DNA of 64,000 nt from Dokdonella sp035703485 (GTDB lineage Bacteria; Pseudomonadota; Gammaproteobacteria; Xanthomonadales; Rhodanobacteraceae), in assembly GCF_035703485.1 (NCBI RefSeq), contig NZ_DASSYD010000207.1:22171-86170 (forward strand). Reading direction: 5' to 3'. The notes beneath the pieces were generated by a model. It saw only the letters and a list, made by a program, of their open reading frames with translations, did no database searches and was not told where the DNA came from. Position numbers and translations under genes: made by a program. Below are positions 26,634-37,364 of this stretch, piece after piece (the stretch's first letter is position 1; each line of letters opens with the position of its first letter).

Positions 26634-27974
26634 ATGGATATCCAGCAACCCGATTTGCACCCGTTGTACGCCGCCCATCTCGATACCCTCAAGCAACGCA
26701 GCGATGCCGCGCTCGATCGCAGCCGCTTTGATCATCTGGTCATTCCGGCAGGCGTGGCGCGATTGCAGTTCCTCGATGACATGCACTATCCGTTTCATGT
26801 CAATCCACATTTCAAGCACTGGTTGCCGGTAACCCGTGCGCCGGGTTCTTGGATTGTCTACACGCCCGGGCGCCGGCCGAAGCTGATCTATCTGCAGCCT
26901 GCCGACTACTGGCACGTGGTACCCGATGCACCGGCCGGCTATTGGGTCGAGCATTTCGATATCGTCATCATCCGTGAAGAGGATGACGCCTTTGCCGAAC
27001 TGCCGACGGATGTCTCGCGCTGCGCAATTCTCGGCGAGGACAACGCCGCGCTGCGGGAGTTTGTTCCGAACAACCCGCAGGGCGTGGTCAACTACCTGCA
27101 CTATCAGCGCTTCATCAAGACCGCCTATGAGTTGGCCATGATGCGCGTGGCCAACAAGATTGGCACCCGCGCCCACCGCGCCGCAGAACGCGCGTTCCGC
27201 AGCGGCGTCTCTGAATTCGATATCCACATGGCCTATCTGACGGCCGCCCGTCAGGGTGACAACGATCTTCCCTACAACAACATCATTGCGCTCAATGAAC
27301 ACGCGGCGGTGCTCCACTACATGCAGGTCCAGCATGTTCCGCCGGCACACTTCCATTCATTCCTGATCGATGCCGGTGCCAGCTTCCACGGCTATGCCAG
27401 CGACATCACGCGCACCTATGCCGCCGATTCCGACAGCGAGTTCCAGTCGATGATCGATGCTGTCGATGCGGTGCAGAAGAACCTGTGTGCCGCAGTGGTT
27501 GCCGGCAAGGACTACGGTGCCCTGCACGTGGAAGCCCACCACCAGCTCGCCAACGTGCTGAAGAACTTCGGTTTCATCCGCATGAGCGCTGAAAGTGCGG
27601 TCGAATCCGGCGTTTCGTCGGCATTCTTTCCGCACGGACTCGGTCACTCGATTGGCCTGCAGGTTCACGATGTTGCAGGCTTCGCCGCCGACGACTCCGG
27701 GCGCACCATCGATCGCCCGCCAGGCCATCCCTTCCTGCGCATGACGCGCAACATCGAGCCTGATGCCGTGGTCACGATCGAACCCGGGCTCTATTTCATC
27801 GACATGTTGCTGGCCCCACTGAAGGACAAGCCGCAAGGCAAGGACATCGCCTGGGATCGCATCGATGCATTCCGTCACTATGGCGGGATCCGCATCGAGG
27901 ATGATGTGGCTTGCACCGGGGCAGGACCGGAAAACCTGACCCGTGATGCCTTTGCCCAGCTCGCTGATGCTTGA
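26634..27974 (+). CDS. pepQ: Xaa-Pro dipeptidase (PepQ-type metallopeptidase)
   Basis: This 446-residue M24 metallopeptidase splits dipeptides with proline at the second position and needs two metal ions. Ligands are visible: FLIDAGASFHGYASDITRTYA (two Asp), FPHGLGHSIGLQVHDV (His), TIEPGLYFI (Glu) and GGIRIEDDV (Glu). Length matches E. coli PepQ (443). The ATG at 26634 has AAGGA 7 bases upstream. It is divergent from thiC. Confidence 0.93.
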   Translation: MDIQQPDLHPLYAAHLDTLKQRSDAALDRSRFDHLVIPAGVARLQFLDDMHYPFHVNPHFKHWLPVTRAPGSWIVYTPGRRPKLIYLQPADYWHVVPDAPAGYWVEHFDIVIIREEDDAFAELPTDVSRCAILGEDNAALREFVPNNPQGVVNYLHYQRFIKTAYELAMMRVANKIGTRAHRAAERAFRSGVSEFDIHMAYLTAARQGDNDLPYNNIIALNEHAAVLHYMQVQHVPPAHFHSFLIDAGASFHGYASDITRTYAADSDSEFQSMIDAVDAVQKNLCAAVVAGKDYGALHVEAHHQLANVLKNFGFIRMSAESAVESGVSSAFFPHGLGHSIGLQVHDVAGFAADDSGRTIDRPPGHPFLRMTRNIEPDAVVTIEPGLYFIDMLLAPLKDKPQGKDIAWDRIDAFRHYGGIRIEDDVACTGAGPENLTRDAFAQLADA

Positions 27975-28089
27975 AAGCCAAGCTGAATGGATTCAACCAC
28001 GCAATAGCACTCGTGCGACCAAACCATGCCTTGCGTCGTCCTTGGTTCTGCATGGTGCCATCCGTTGGCACCCTTGATTGGAGAATGAA

Positions 28090-28647
28090 ATGAACAGATC
28101 CACATCCATTCGGCGCCTGCTCCGTGGACTCCTGATCGGGGCTCTGGTGTCCTGCATCTCGATTCCGGCCTTCGCTGCGGATGTCGCCAACAAGGATTAC
28201 AACAGCGATCAGGTCAGTGTGAGCTGGACCGATCCGGCAAAATTCACCGAAATGCAATTCGGCAACCAGTTTCGCCAACCGGAACCGGAAGTCTGGCTCA
28301 CGGAGTTCCAGAAAACCCTGGTCAAACGCGGCGACAAGCTGTTGCAACCCGGCCAGCATCTGGATGTAGTTATCACCAATGTGAAACTGGCCGGCCGCAT
28401 CGAGCCGGGAACCCTTGGCAACGCCAGCGGTGTACGCGTCGTCAAGTCGATCTACCCGCCGGAAGTCAGCCTGAACTTCAAACTGACTGACTCTCAGGGC
28501 CAAGTCATCGACAGTGGTGAACGCAACCTGCGCGATGTGGCGTTTCTCGATCGCGGAACAGCCAACCACAACACCCCTTACCGGTTCGAAACACGCTTGC
28601 TCAAGGACTGGCTCAACAGGGAGTTTGGCAAGCGGTCAGGTTCCTGA
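28090..28647 (+). CDS. DUF3016 family secreted protein
   Basis: A 185-residue protein with a signal peptide (LLRGLLIGALVSCISIPAFAA) and a mature region containing SVSWTDPAKFTEM, KRGDKLLQPGQHLDVVITNVKLAGRIEPG, and VVKSIYPPEVSLNFKL. This pattern fits the DUF3016 family, which is periplasmic and of unknown role. The ribosome site GGAG lies before ATG 28090. A short hairpin (GGTGCCA/TGGCACC, 28054-28072) sits in the leader. Confidence 0.75.
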   Translation: MNRSTSIRRLLRGLLIGALVSCISIPAFAADVANKDYNSDQVSVSWTDPAKFTEMQFGNQFRQPEPEVWLTEFQKTLVKRGDKLLQPGQHLDVVITNVKLAGRIEPGTLGNASGVRVVKSIYPPEVSLNFKLTDSQGQVIDSGERNLRDVAFLDRGTANHNTPYRFETRLLKDWLNREFGKRSGS

Positions 28648-28669
28648 TCCGCGTTATCCGGACAAGCGG

Positions 28670-29860
28670 CTAAAGACGTCGCGCCAGACTGATGCTGGCA
28701 AGTCCGGCGGGTAATGCCGCCGGCGGGATGTTTCTGGCCAGAATCATGGCCTGAAATTTCTCTCCCATTTCGCCCGGCAAGGTCAATCGTTTGACCTGCT
28801 GGGCGAGCCCGTAAGCGGTCGCTTCATCGGCGTCGATACGCGCTCGCTCGAATCGCTGCGCCAATCCGCAGGCAATCAGCAACTGCGCCTGAGCAGCATA
28901 GCCGACAAGCTCGAAACCGGCGTGGTTGCCCGCTTCGGCCAGGGCCGTGAAATCAACGAATGCGGTGATGTCCTGCAAGCCAGGCCAAGCCAGTGCATCG
29001 GCATGGGCACGATGCCGATAGTGACAAACAAGGGTGCCATCGTTGCGCTCGGCGCGATAGAACTCGGCACGCGGATAGCCATAGTCGACAAACATTGCGA
29101 TACCCGAGCCCAGACTGCCGAGCACGGCCTGCATCCAGTAGGGCAACTGCGCCAGGATCTCGGATCGGTAGCCTTCGTCGAACTCACGGCCAAGATCCCG
29201 TTCGACATGCCTGACGGCGCCGGCAACAAGCGTATCGGCGGGACGATCACAGATCACGAACCGACCTGATTCATCGACGCTGACATGCTCCTCGAACACT
29301 TCACCATCGCGAATCGTGAAGCGTGTGGCGGGTAGCGCATCGATCACTTCGTTGGCAAACAGGACACCGCTCCAGCTTTCTTCTGGCGGTCGATCCAGCC
29401 ACTGCAACCTTGCAAAGAGTTCGGTGGACAATGCCTCGCGCAGACGCTCTTGTTGACGCTCGCGCAGATCGGCGCTCGGCTCCAGAATGCGGTAGCGTCG
29501 AGGCAAGACTCCCGCCTCGACAAACGCCAGCATGGCCACTTCGGCGAACGCACCACTGCCACCACCGAGTTCGCAGAAATCGGCCTCAGGTCCGAGTTCG
29601 CGCAGGCAAGGAATCAAGGCATCGGCGATGCACTGTGCAAACAGCGAACCGAGTTCGGGCGCAGTGACGAAATCGCCGGCGGCACCGAATTTGATCCGGC
29701 CGGCACTGTAGTAGCCGAGCCCTGGTGCGTACAGGCATCGTTCCATGAAGCGCGAAAACGGCATCGGCCCCTGTGCCGCCATTTCGGCACGCAGCAGCGC
29801 AACCAGTTGTGCGGAATGGGCGAGTTCCTGGGCAGTCGGGGGCGGCAGGGAGGGCTTCAC
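28670..29860 (-). CDS. MidA/NDUFAF7-like SAM-dependent methyltransferase
   Basis: The 396-residue protein belongs to the class I methyltransferase family that includes human NDUFAF7, which methylates an arginine of respiratory complex I. Features are PMPFSRFMERCLYAPGLGYYSAG, GDFVTAPELGSLFAQC, the SAM loop FCELGGGSGAFAEVAML, LFANEVIDALPATRF and CHYRHRAHADALAWPGLQDITAFVDFTAL. The bacterial target is not established. It is convergent with the DUF3016 gene and divergent from the reductase gene at 29922. Confidence 0.88.
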   Translation of the reverse strand: MKPSLPPPTAQELAHSAQLVALLRAEMAAQGPMPFSRFMERCLYAPGLGYYSAGRIKFGAAGDFVTAPELGSLFAQCIADALIPCLRELGPEADFCELGGGSGAFAEVAMLAFVEAGVLPRRYRILEPSADLRERQQERLREALSTELFARLQWLDRPPEESWSGVLFANEVIDALPATRFTIRDGEVFEEHVSVDESGRFVICDRPADTLVAGAVRHVERDLGREFDEGYRSEILAQLPYWMQAVLGSLGSGIAMFVDYGYPRAEFYRAERNDGTLVCHYRHRAHADALAWPGLQDITAFVDFTALAEAGNHAGFELVGYAAQAQLLIACGLAQRFERARIDADEATAYGLAQQVKRLTLPGEMGEKFQAMILARNIPPAALPAGLASISLARRL

Positions 29861-29921
29861 TGGTTCGTTGCGTCGTCTTGCGGCACTCTGGGCAGGATAC
29901 CGACGTCAACAGAGAACACCA

Positions 29922-30671
29922 ATGACGGATTTACCGAATCCCCGACCCGTAGTGCTGATTACCGGTGCCGCGCGGCGCGTCGGTGCAATGATTGCGCGCA
30001 CCCTGCACGGCGCAGGCTACGACCTCGCACTGCATTGCCGGAACTCGCGTGTCGAACTCGACACCTTGATCGATGAGCTCGAGCAGCTTCGTCTTTCGAG
30101 TACGCTCGCCTTGCAGGCCGACCTGGCCGATATTGATGGCCTGCCCGATCTGGTCAGCGCCACGATCAGCCGCTTTGGACGCCTTGATGGCCTGGTCAAC
30201 AATGCATCGGCGTTTTTTCCGACCCCGCTCAGCAGCGCAACGACCGCACGATGGAATGAACTGTTCGCATCGAACGCGCAAGCTCCGTACTTTCTGACCC
30301 AGGCGGCTGCGGAACATCTGCGCGATCGCGTCGGAGCCGTCGTCAACCTGCTCGACATCTACGCCGAACGTCCCTTGCCCGGCTACTCGATCTACTGCAT
30401 GGCCAAGGCGGCGCAGGTCGCCATGACCCGCGCCCTCGCCCACGAGCTCGGTCCGGAGGTACGCATCAACGGCATTGCACCGGGGGCGGTGATGTGGCCG
30501 GAAGCCGACAAATCCTATGCCGACAAGGACGAAATCATCGCGCGCACACCGCTCAAGCGCGCCGGCACCGCCGCCGATGTGGCCGACGCGGCGCTGTGGC
30601 TGATCCGTGATGCGCAATTCGTCACCGGACAGATTATCCGCGTCGATGGCGGACGCTCACTGGCGATCTGA
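29922..30671 (+). CDS. Pteridine reductase, FolM-like short-chain dehydrogenase
   Basis: This 249-residue SDR enzyme has the NAD(P) loop LITGAARRVGAMIA near residue 12, NNASAF in place of NNAG, and the catalytic YSIYCMAKAA (Tyr-x3-Lys) near residue 155. The TGAARRxG loop and NNAS(A/S)F are marks of pteridine reductase and FolM, which reduce dihydropterins. The C terminus RVDGGRSL is typical of SDRs. The ATG at 29922 is the start that begins the Rossmann fold correctly. Confidence 0.85.
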   Translation: MTDLPNPRPVVLITGAARRVGAMIARTLHGAGYDLALHCRNSRVELDTLIDELEQLRLSSTLALQADLADIDGLPDLVSATISRFGRLDGLVNNASAFFPTPLSSATTARWNELFASNAQAPYFLTQAAAEHLRDRVGAVVNLLDIYAERPLPGYSIYCMAKAAQVAMTRALAHELGPEVRINGIAPGAVMWPEADKSYADKDEIIARTPLKRAGTAADVADAALWLIRDAQFVTGQIIRVDGGRSLAI

Positions 30672-30732
30672 GAAAAACATCGAGCGCCGCATCAAGGGCA
30701 ACGCTGCCCAGGCGGCGCTCGACTCAAGTCGG

Positions 30733-31578
30733 TCAGGCTTTGACCTTGAACGCAGCGTCAAGCATGCCCTTGTCAAAGCCTTCACCGGCATCGCCCTCGG
30801 TTGCGTAGCGATACAGCGCGGCGGCATAGACGCCTTGCAGCGCCGCCTGGATCAGGATCAGCAGCAAAAAGGCGATGACCACGCCGACGATCGCAGTGAT
30901 CGTGATGGCAAGGATGCCGCTCGAAACGGCCAGGAAGATCAGCCCGCCACCGACGAATATCAAGGCAAAGATTCCCAGCCCGAAGACCAGGCCGATACCG
31001 GCGGTCCCGATAAGGTTCTCGCCCCAGGTTTTTTTCAGCAATTCGGCACTGCGCTTGACCGCATCAATCGGACCGATGTCCTGACTGACCAGCACCGGCA
31101 CGACAAGAAACGAAGCCACCGTCCAGGCCAGGCCGATCAGACCGATGACGAAACGGCCGATGAATCCGGCACGCTCCTGCAAGGCGCGCAGAATGACGCC
31201 AACGGTAGCCGCGATGACCGCGTAACCAAGGATCGACGGCAGCTTTGACATGGCAATGCGAAAACCATCGGCAACCGTTGGATCGCCACCGTTGAGACGA
31301 ATCATCGCCGCACCGATCAAGGCCGAATTGAAGAAGATGATGACGAAGTACTGAACCACATAGAAAGCAAACAGGAAGACATAGAACACGGGACTCATGT
31401 TTTCGCGATCGAGCCCGCTGAACAGTCCGGCAAAAATGGCCGGCACGAAGAACGTCGCCGCCACGAGGATGCAACTGATCGCCGAAAGCAGCGGAAACAC
31501 CAGCAGCTCCTTGTCGGAACGCAATACCGAGGCGCTGGCCTTGACCAGTGACCAGCTTTGGGAAAACTTTTCGAACAT
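30733..31578 (-). CDS. DUF6159-like integral membrane protein
   Basis: A 281-residue protein with a short cytoplasmic N terminus (FEKFSQSWSLVKASASVLRSDKELLVFP) and about six membrane helices with many Gly and Ile. The start pattern FxxSWxLxKxSxxVLRxDKEL is typical of a bacterial family annotated only as DUF6159 or putative membrane protein. The ATG at 31578 follows GAGAGGA. The function is unknown. Confidence 0.75.
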   Translation of the reverse strand: MFEKFSQSWSLVKASASVLRSDKELLVFPLLSAISCILVAATFFVPAIFAGLFSGLDRENMSPVFYVFLFAFYVVQYFVIIFFNSALIGAAMIRLNGGDPTVADGFRIAMSKLPSILGYAVIAATVGVILRALQERAGFIGRFVIGLIGLAWTVASFLVVPVLVSQDIGPIDAVKRSAELLKKTWGENLIGTAGIGLVFGLGIFALIFVGGGLIFLAVSSGILAITITAIVGVVIAFLLLILIQAALQGVYAAALYRYATEGDAGEGFDKGMLDAAFKVKA

Positions 31579-31743
31579 GAGGATTCCTCTCCGAATCTGT
31601 CGATCGACAGCAAAAATGAAGTATAGCCGGGCTGAATCAGCGCGTGTGCTGCGGGTCAGACGATGTTTGAGGATGGAGCATCGTCGGCAGCAACCGGCAT
31701 CCAGCGTAGAATGCGGTTTCGTCTCCCACGTGCGGTTTTTCTC

Positions 31744-33126
<1,383 letters not shown>

Positions 33127-33173
33127 AGCACCGGCATCCGATTCGCGTTGCGGCCCGATCTGTCAGTGCGCCG

Positions 33174-33193
33174 ACTGACCAGCGTTGCCTTTA
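33174..33193. repeat. Remnant of the MITE-like terminal repeat
   Basis: CTGACCAGCGTTGCCTTTA matches one end of the elements at 12177 and 19520 with a single change. The other end is missing. It lies in the short gap between the convergent sdaA and fnr genes. Confidence 0.5.
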
Positions 33194-33215
33194 TCAGGAA
33201 CGATTTCCGTCTGGC

Positions 33216-33974
33216 TCAGGCGTGCAGGATGCAACGCGCAAGCTGACGCAGTTGTCCGGCTTGCAGCAACTCGACATCACGCTCATCGACGCGAATCAGG
33301 CCCTGATCCTGGAATCGACGCAGGACCCGACTGACTGTCTCCGGGGCCAATCGCAAGTGATTGGCGATGTCGCCACGCGCCATGCTCAGGCGAAAGCGCG
33401 TCGCCGAAAAACCACGCGCGGCAAATCGATCGGCGAGCAGGATCAAGAAAGCAGCCATGCGTTCGTTGGCGTTGTGATCACCGGCAAGCAGAGCCGCCTT
33501 GCCGATATCGGCGCTGAGCAGCCGGAATAGTTGCTGCTGAACACCAGGCATCCGCGTGGCCAGCGTCGCCAACGCAGGAAACGAGAAGCGGCACAGATAG
33601 ACCGTATCAAGCGCAATCGCATCACACGGATAACGCGCCGGATGGATTGCGTTGAGGCCGACCATTTCACCCGGCAGATGGAAGCCGAGGATCTGTTCGC
33701 GCCCTTCCTCATCGACCGTCGAGGTTTTCACCGTTCCGGCACGCACGGCATATATCGATTCAAATTTCTCGCCGGTACTGAAAATGCGGTCGCCGGAATG
33801 AAACGGGCCCACATGCTCGACCAGACAGTGCAGATCCTGCAGGGCGGTCTTGTCGAAACCCCCGGGTATGCAGACCTCGCCAAATGCGCAGGTCGAACAG
33901 AAGCGAACCTCATCGCCGTCACCTTCACCGGGATCGATGGGCGCAACGCGTTCAATCGGCTTGATATTGCTCAT
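33216..33974 (-). CDS. fnr: FNR/ANR-type oxygen-sensing transcription factor
   Basis: The 252-residue regulator belongs to the CRP/FNR family. It has the oxygen-labile cluster cysteines Cys26, Cys29 and Cys35 (CSTCAFGEVC) and Cys128 (YLCRF), a cyclic-nucleotide-like beta roll (GDRIFSTGEKFESIYAVRAG) and a C-terminal helix-turn-helix. Its recognition helix ETVSRVLRRFQDQGLI carries the E-x2-SR set known to read TTGAT half-sites. It should activate genes under low oxygen. Matching boxes lie before nirK and hemN. The ATG at 33974 is chosen over the GTG 9 bases upstream. Confidence 0.93.
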   Translation of the reverse strand: MSNIKPIERVAPIDPGEGDGDEVRFCSTCAFGEVCIPGGFDKTALQDLHCLVEHVGPFHSGDRIFSTGEKFESIYAVRAGTVKTSTVDEEGREQILGFHLPGEMVGLNAIHPARYPCDAIALDTVYLCRFSFPALATLATRMPGVQQQLFRLLSADIGKAALLAGDHNANERMAAFLILLADRFAARGFSATRFRLSMARGDIANHLRLAPETVSRVLRRFQDQGLIRVDERDVELLQAGQLRQLARCILHA

Positions 33975-34134
33975 TGCCACCACGTGGATCGCGCCGGAGC
34001 GGCGCGTTTCAGTCCATTCGCGACCGCGAGGTCACCCCAACGGACGGACTGGATGATACGCAGGATGCCATCGCACTGTGAACCATCCTGTCGCCGGTGA
34101 GTGGCGTGCTGCCCCGGGTTGTGGCTCCAGCCAC

Positions 34135-34719
34135 TCAGTTGCTATCGAGAACCGCCTTGATCGCGGCAATGAAGTCTGGATCGATCTTGCCCATGACATC
34201 ACTGCGCGCGGCAATCCGACCCTCGGCATCGAGCAGAAGCAACACGCTGGAATGGTTGAATTCACCGTCATCGAGCTGTCGGTACTGGATTCCGAGGACA
34301 GCGGCGAGCTTGCGCACATTGGCCGCATCGGTGCGTGCCAGGGTCCAGCGGCTGGATTGGATCTTGCGCTTTTCGGCCTGGGCCTTGAGTGCAGCAGGAT
34401 CATCGCGTTCAGCATCGAAGCTGACCATCAGCACGGATAGTTTTGCCCGCTGGCTATCGTCCAGTTTGCGCTCGGCCATGCGTGTCGTGTCGATGATCAG
34501 CGGACACATGTAGGCACACGAGGTATAGAACATCGTGACCAATCGTGGCTGGCCGCGCAGGCTGGCGAAATTGAAGGTCTTGGCGTTCTGGTCAACCAGC
34601 GGGACTTGAAGCTGGTAGACCGAATCACCCGGCAAACTGGCAGCTTTTGTCGCGGTCGCCGACGCCAACAGCAAGCCAACCAGCACGATGCGGGAAATAC
34701 GGGCAGCATGCCGGATCAT
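34135..34719 (-). CDS. SCO1/SenC-type copper chaperone
   Basis: A 194-residue thioredoxin-fold protein with an N-terminal signal or anchor (ISRIVLVGLLLASATATKA). It has the copper-binding CAYMC (CX3C) near residue 69 and the distal His in FNHSSVLLL near residue 162. Sco proteins load copper into cytochrome oxidase or related copper enzymes; in this operon copper delivery to NirK is a natural guess. The ATG overlaps the stop of the preceding nirV-like gene. Confidence 0.88.
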   Translation of the reverse strand: MIRHAARISRIVLVGLLLASATATKAASLPGDSVYQLQVPLVDQNAKTFNFASLRGQPRLVTMFYTSCAYMCPLIIDTTRMAERKLDDSQRAKLSVLMVSFDAERDDPAALKAQAEKRKIQSSRWTLARTDAANVRKLAAVLGIQYRQLDDGEFNHSSVLLLLDAEGRIAARSDVMGKIDPDFIAAIKAVLDSN

Positions 34720-35534
34720 GGTGTTGTTTCCTGGTCTGGACGCACACAACGGAAGCCAACATTGCCGGTGACATCCGCTCCTTTCAGTGACGACAGCATG
34801 GCGATGCGCATGAGCACCGCGTAGTTGTCGCGATCCTGCATTGACAATGCCCCAGCGCCACAGAACTTGAGCAGATCGGGATCACCCTGGTTGCGATTGT
34901 CAGCGCTGACAAACAATGCATTGAAATCATCGACCCATTCCCAGACCAGGCCGTGCAAATCACGCACACCATAAGCATTCGGCGCGCCGCCGACCCACTC
35001 GGGATCACCGTTTGAAGTCTTCGAATACCAGCCAAGAATGCGATTTCGCCAGGCTGGATCGTTGCGTGCATCGCGATGTGTCTCATCGGCGGCAGCGACG
35101 TATTCCCATTCATGCCAGCTCGGCAACCTGGCATCTTCACTCTCGCAGTAGGCTTGCGCGGCAAACCAGCTGACCTTGACTATCGGTTGCCGGGCTTGTG
35201 CATCGGAAATGGATTGATCACCCATCCAGTGATCGAGATAGCGCGACTCGGCAAATACACCGGCCACCTTGTCACGACGCCATTGCGGATGACTCCGCAC
35301 GAAGGCCAGAAACTCGGCGTTGGTCACCGGCTCAGCGCGCATCGACATGGGCTTGATGATGACATCGAGCGGTGTGTCTGCTGTCGGCAGTACGGATTGA
35401 TAGGCGCCGCCAGGGATAGCAATGTATTCGGCGGCGACAACAGGAAATGCCAGTGCCAGCGCGATCATTCCTGCAGCCAGCCGGTGTCCCCGCCGGCTGG
35501 CTGCACGCTTCACGCTGGAGTCGAAGAAATTCAT
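34716..35534 (-). CDS. nirV: NirV-like protein, formylglycine-generating enzyme (SUMF1) fold
   Basis: A 272-residue exported protein (signal around residues 20-36, AGMIALALAFPVVAA). The FGE-sulfatase fold is shown by YIAIPGGAYQS, PVTNAEFLAFVRSHPQW, PIVKVSWFAAQAYCESEDARLPSWHEWEYVAAA, NAYGVRDLHGLVWEWVDDF and the C-terminal GNVGFRCVR. Such NirV proteins accompany copper nitrite reductases in many denitrifiers; their exact role is not settled. It starts 11 bases after nirK and is coupled to the Sco gene. Confidence 0.85.
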   Translation of the reverse strand: MNFFDSSVKRAASRRGHRLAAGMIALALAFPVVAAEYIAIPGGAYQSVLPTADTPLDVIIKPMSMRAEPVTNAEFLAFVRSHPQWRRDKVAGVFAESRYLDHWMGDQSISDAQARQPIVKVSWFAAQAYCESEDARLPSWHEWEYVAAADETHRDARNDPAWRNRILGWYSKTSNGDPEWVGGAPNAYGVRDLHGLVWEWVDDFNALFVSADNRNQGDPDLLKFCGAGALSMQDRDNYAVLMRIAMLSSLKGADVTGNVGFRCVRPDQETTP

Positions 35535-35545
35535 CACGACAGGCC

Positions 35546-37057
35546 TTAGTGCGCCGCACCTTCGGAACGCGGTGTTTCCTTGCGCACCTTGCCCACCTGC
35601 TCGGCACTGACGCGACCATCATCATTGCCCCAGCTATTGAACACATAGGTCAGGATGTTGGCGATTTCGTCGTTGTTGAGCTGGCTCATCGGCGGCATCA
35701 CCGAATCGTATTCCTTGCCGTTGACGGTGATCTTGCCGACCAGGCCATTGAGCACGTAATGGATGGCTGCCTCGGGATCCTTGCTCAGGAAATCGGATTT
35801 CGCCAGCGGCGGGAACACGCCCGCAAGTCCCTCGCCGTTGTCCTGATGGCAAACCGAGCAGGTTCCCGTGTAATGCGCCTTGCCTGCAGCGATCTGCTGC
35901 TCAAGCGTCAGCGTTCCACTGACTGCGGCATCACGCGCCTCGGTGACCGGTTCCAGGCTGACCGCCTTGTCACCCAGATAAACCGAATCCACTTCCTTGC
36001 CCGAATAAATCGCCTTGTCTTCCTCACCATCGACCTTGAGGATGGCCAATGCGCCCTTGTTGAAGGCGCGGAAGATCGAGTGATCGACGAGCACGTAGCT
36101 GCCCGGCACCTCGACATGGAAGTCGGCCATCATCGCGCCACCCGATGGAATCAGTGTGGTCTGCACGTTTTCCTGATAATGCGTGCCGCCTTCGTACCAG
36201 ACCTTGTCGAAGATCTCGCCGATGACGTGGAAGCTTGAAACCAGGTTCGGGCCCCCGTTGCCCATGAACAGGCGCACGTGTTCGCCGGTCCTGGCCTTGA
36301 GTGCCTTTTCGTTGATCAGCGCGCCTTCCGAACCGTTGAACAGCACATAGGTCGGGTTCTCGTCGATCGCCTTCTGCATGTCGAAGGCCTGCAGGCCCTT
36401 CTCGCGGTATTTGCCAACCGTATAGAAATCGCCCTGCATCACGTAGTACTCGTGATCAACGGGCGGCAGACCTTCCGGCGGCTCAACCAGGATCATGCCG
36501 TACATGCCATTGGCGATATGCATGCCAACCGGCGCGGTTGCGCAGTGATAGACGAACAATCCGTGATTGAGCGCCTTGAAGGTGAACTGCGATTCATGGC
36601 CCGGCGCGGTAAAGCTCGATGACGCACCACCGCCTGGCCCGGTGACGCCGTGCAAGTCGATGTTATGCGGCATTTTTGAATCAGGATGGTTCTTCAGATG
36701 GAATTCGACCGTGTCACCCTGGCGCACGCGGATGAAACTGCCCGGCACGGTACCGCCGAAGGTCCAGAACGTGTAAGTCGACCCCTCGGAAATCTCCATT
36801 TCAAGTTCGCGAACCTCGAGTTCAACGATGACCTTGGCCGGCGCGGTACGACCCGTGGCTGGGGGAACTTCGGGAGGGCTGGTCAGAATGGCGTGAATCG
36901 GCTCACCCTGTGGCGGCCCGAAGTCGCCCTTCGCGGAGCCGCCAGTATCTACCTTCTCGGACGCTGCCAAAGCAGTCTTCGAAGGTGCCTGAGTCTCCGA
37001 CGAGCAAGCCCCGAGCAACAAGGCAGACAGGGCGATTGCAATCATTACCGGCTTCAT
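35546..37057 (-). CDS. nirK: Copper nitrite reductase fused to cytochrome c
   Basis: NirK reduces nitrite to nitric oxide in the periplasm. The 503-residue protein is a lipoprotein (IALSALLLGACSS). Two cupredoxin domains follow: MPHNIDLHG (type 1 and type 2 His plus the proton-relay Asp), YHCATAPVGMHIANGMYGM (type 2 His, type 1 Cys, His, Met) and SSFHVIGEIFD (third type 2 His). The C-terminal 95 residues are a cytochrome c domain with CSVCH and the distal Met in PPMSQL. This three-domain form is known from Ralstonia pickettii. The ATG at 37057 gives the lipobox. Confidence 0.95.
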   Translation of the reverse strand: MKPVMIAIALSALLLGACSSETQAPSKTALAASEKVDTGGSAKGDFGPPQGEPIHAILTSPPEVPPATGRTAPAKVIVELEVRELEMEISEGSTYTFWTFGGTVPGSFIRVRQGDTVEFHLKNHPDSKMPHNIDLHGVTGPGGGASSSFTAPGHESQFTFKALNHGLFVYHCATAPVGMHIANGMYGMILVEPPEGLPPVDHEYYVMQGDFYTVGKYREKGLQAFDMQKAIDENPTYVLFNGSEGALINEKALKARTGEHVRLFMGNGGPNLVSSFHVIGEIFDKVWYEGGTHYQENVQTTLIPSGGAMMADFHVEVPGSYVLVDHSIFRAFNKGALAILKVDGEEDKAIYSGKEVDSVYLGDKAVSLEPVTEARDAAVSGTLTLEQQIAAGKAHYTGTCSVCHQDNGEGLAGVFPPLAKSDFLSKDPEAAIHYVLNGLVGKITVNGKEYDSVMPPMSQLNNDEIANILTYVFNSWGNDDGRVSAEQVGKVRKETPRSEGAAH

Positions 37058-37121
37058 TGAATTTCCTTGAATCATGGGTTTTGGAATAGGCCACACGTTA
37101 TCGAATCGTGGAGAAATCGTC

Positions 37122-37135
37122 TTGACTCTGATCAA
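37122..37135 (-). promoter_or_regulatory. FNR-type box upstream of nirK
   Basis: On the minus strand TTGAT-CAGA-GTCAA matches the FNR/ANR palindrome TTGAT-N4-ATCAA in 9 of 10 positions. Its centre is 71 bases before the nirK ATG, leaving room for a -41.5 activator position and a 30-base leader. The rest of the 37058-37364 gap between the divergent nirK and the next gene shows no gene. Confidence 0.65.
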
Positions 37136-37364
37136 GCAAAAGCGCCCCGCAAAGCCACCTGCGACAGGCTGCCGCAAGCGCTGCAAGGCTTGACGGTCAA
37201 GGCTCTGAGCCATTTGCGTTTGGACCAGCGACAGGACACGCTTGCATCCCACCCTGGCCTGCGTGAGTCTGTGCATTGATCATGCCCCCATCAGCAACAC
37301 CCCTTCTCTCATTCATGCTTGACTGCGCTGCCCACGTTGCGGGTCGCGCGATCGCAATCGACCC

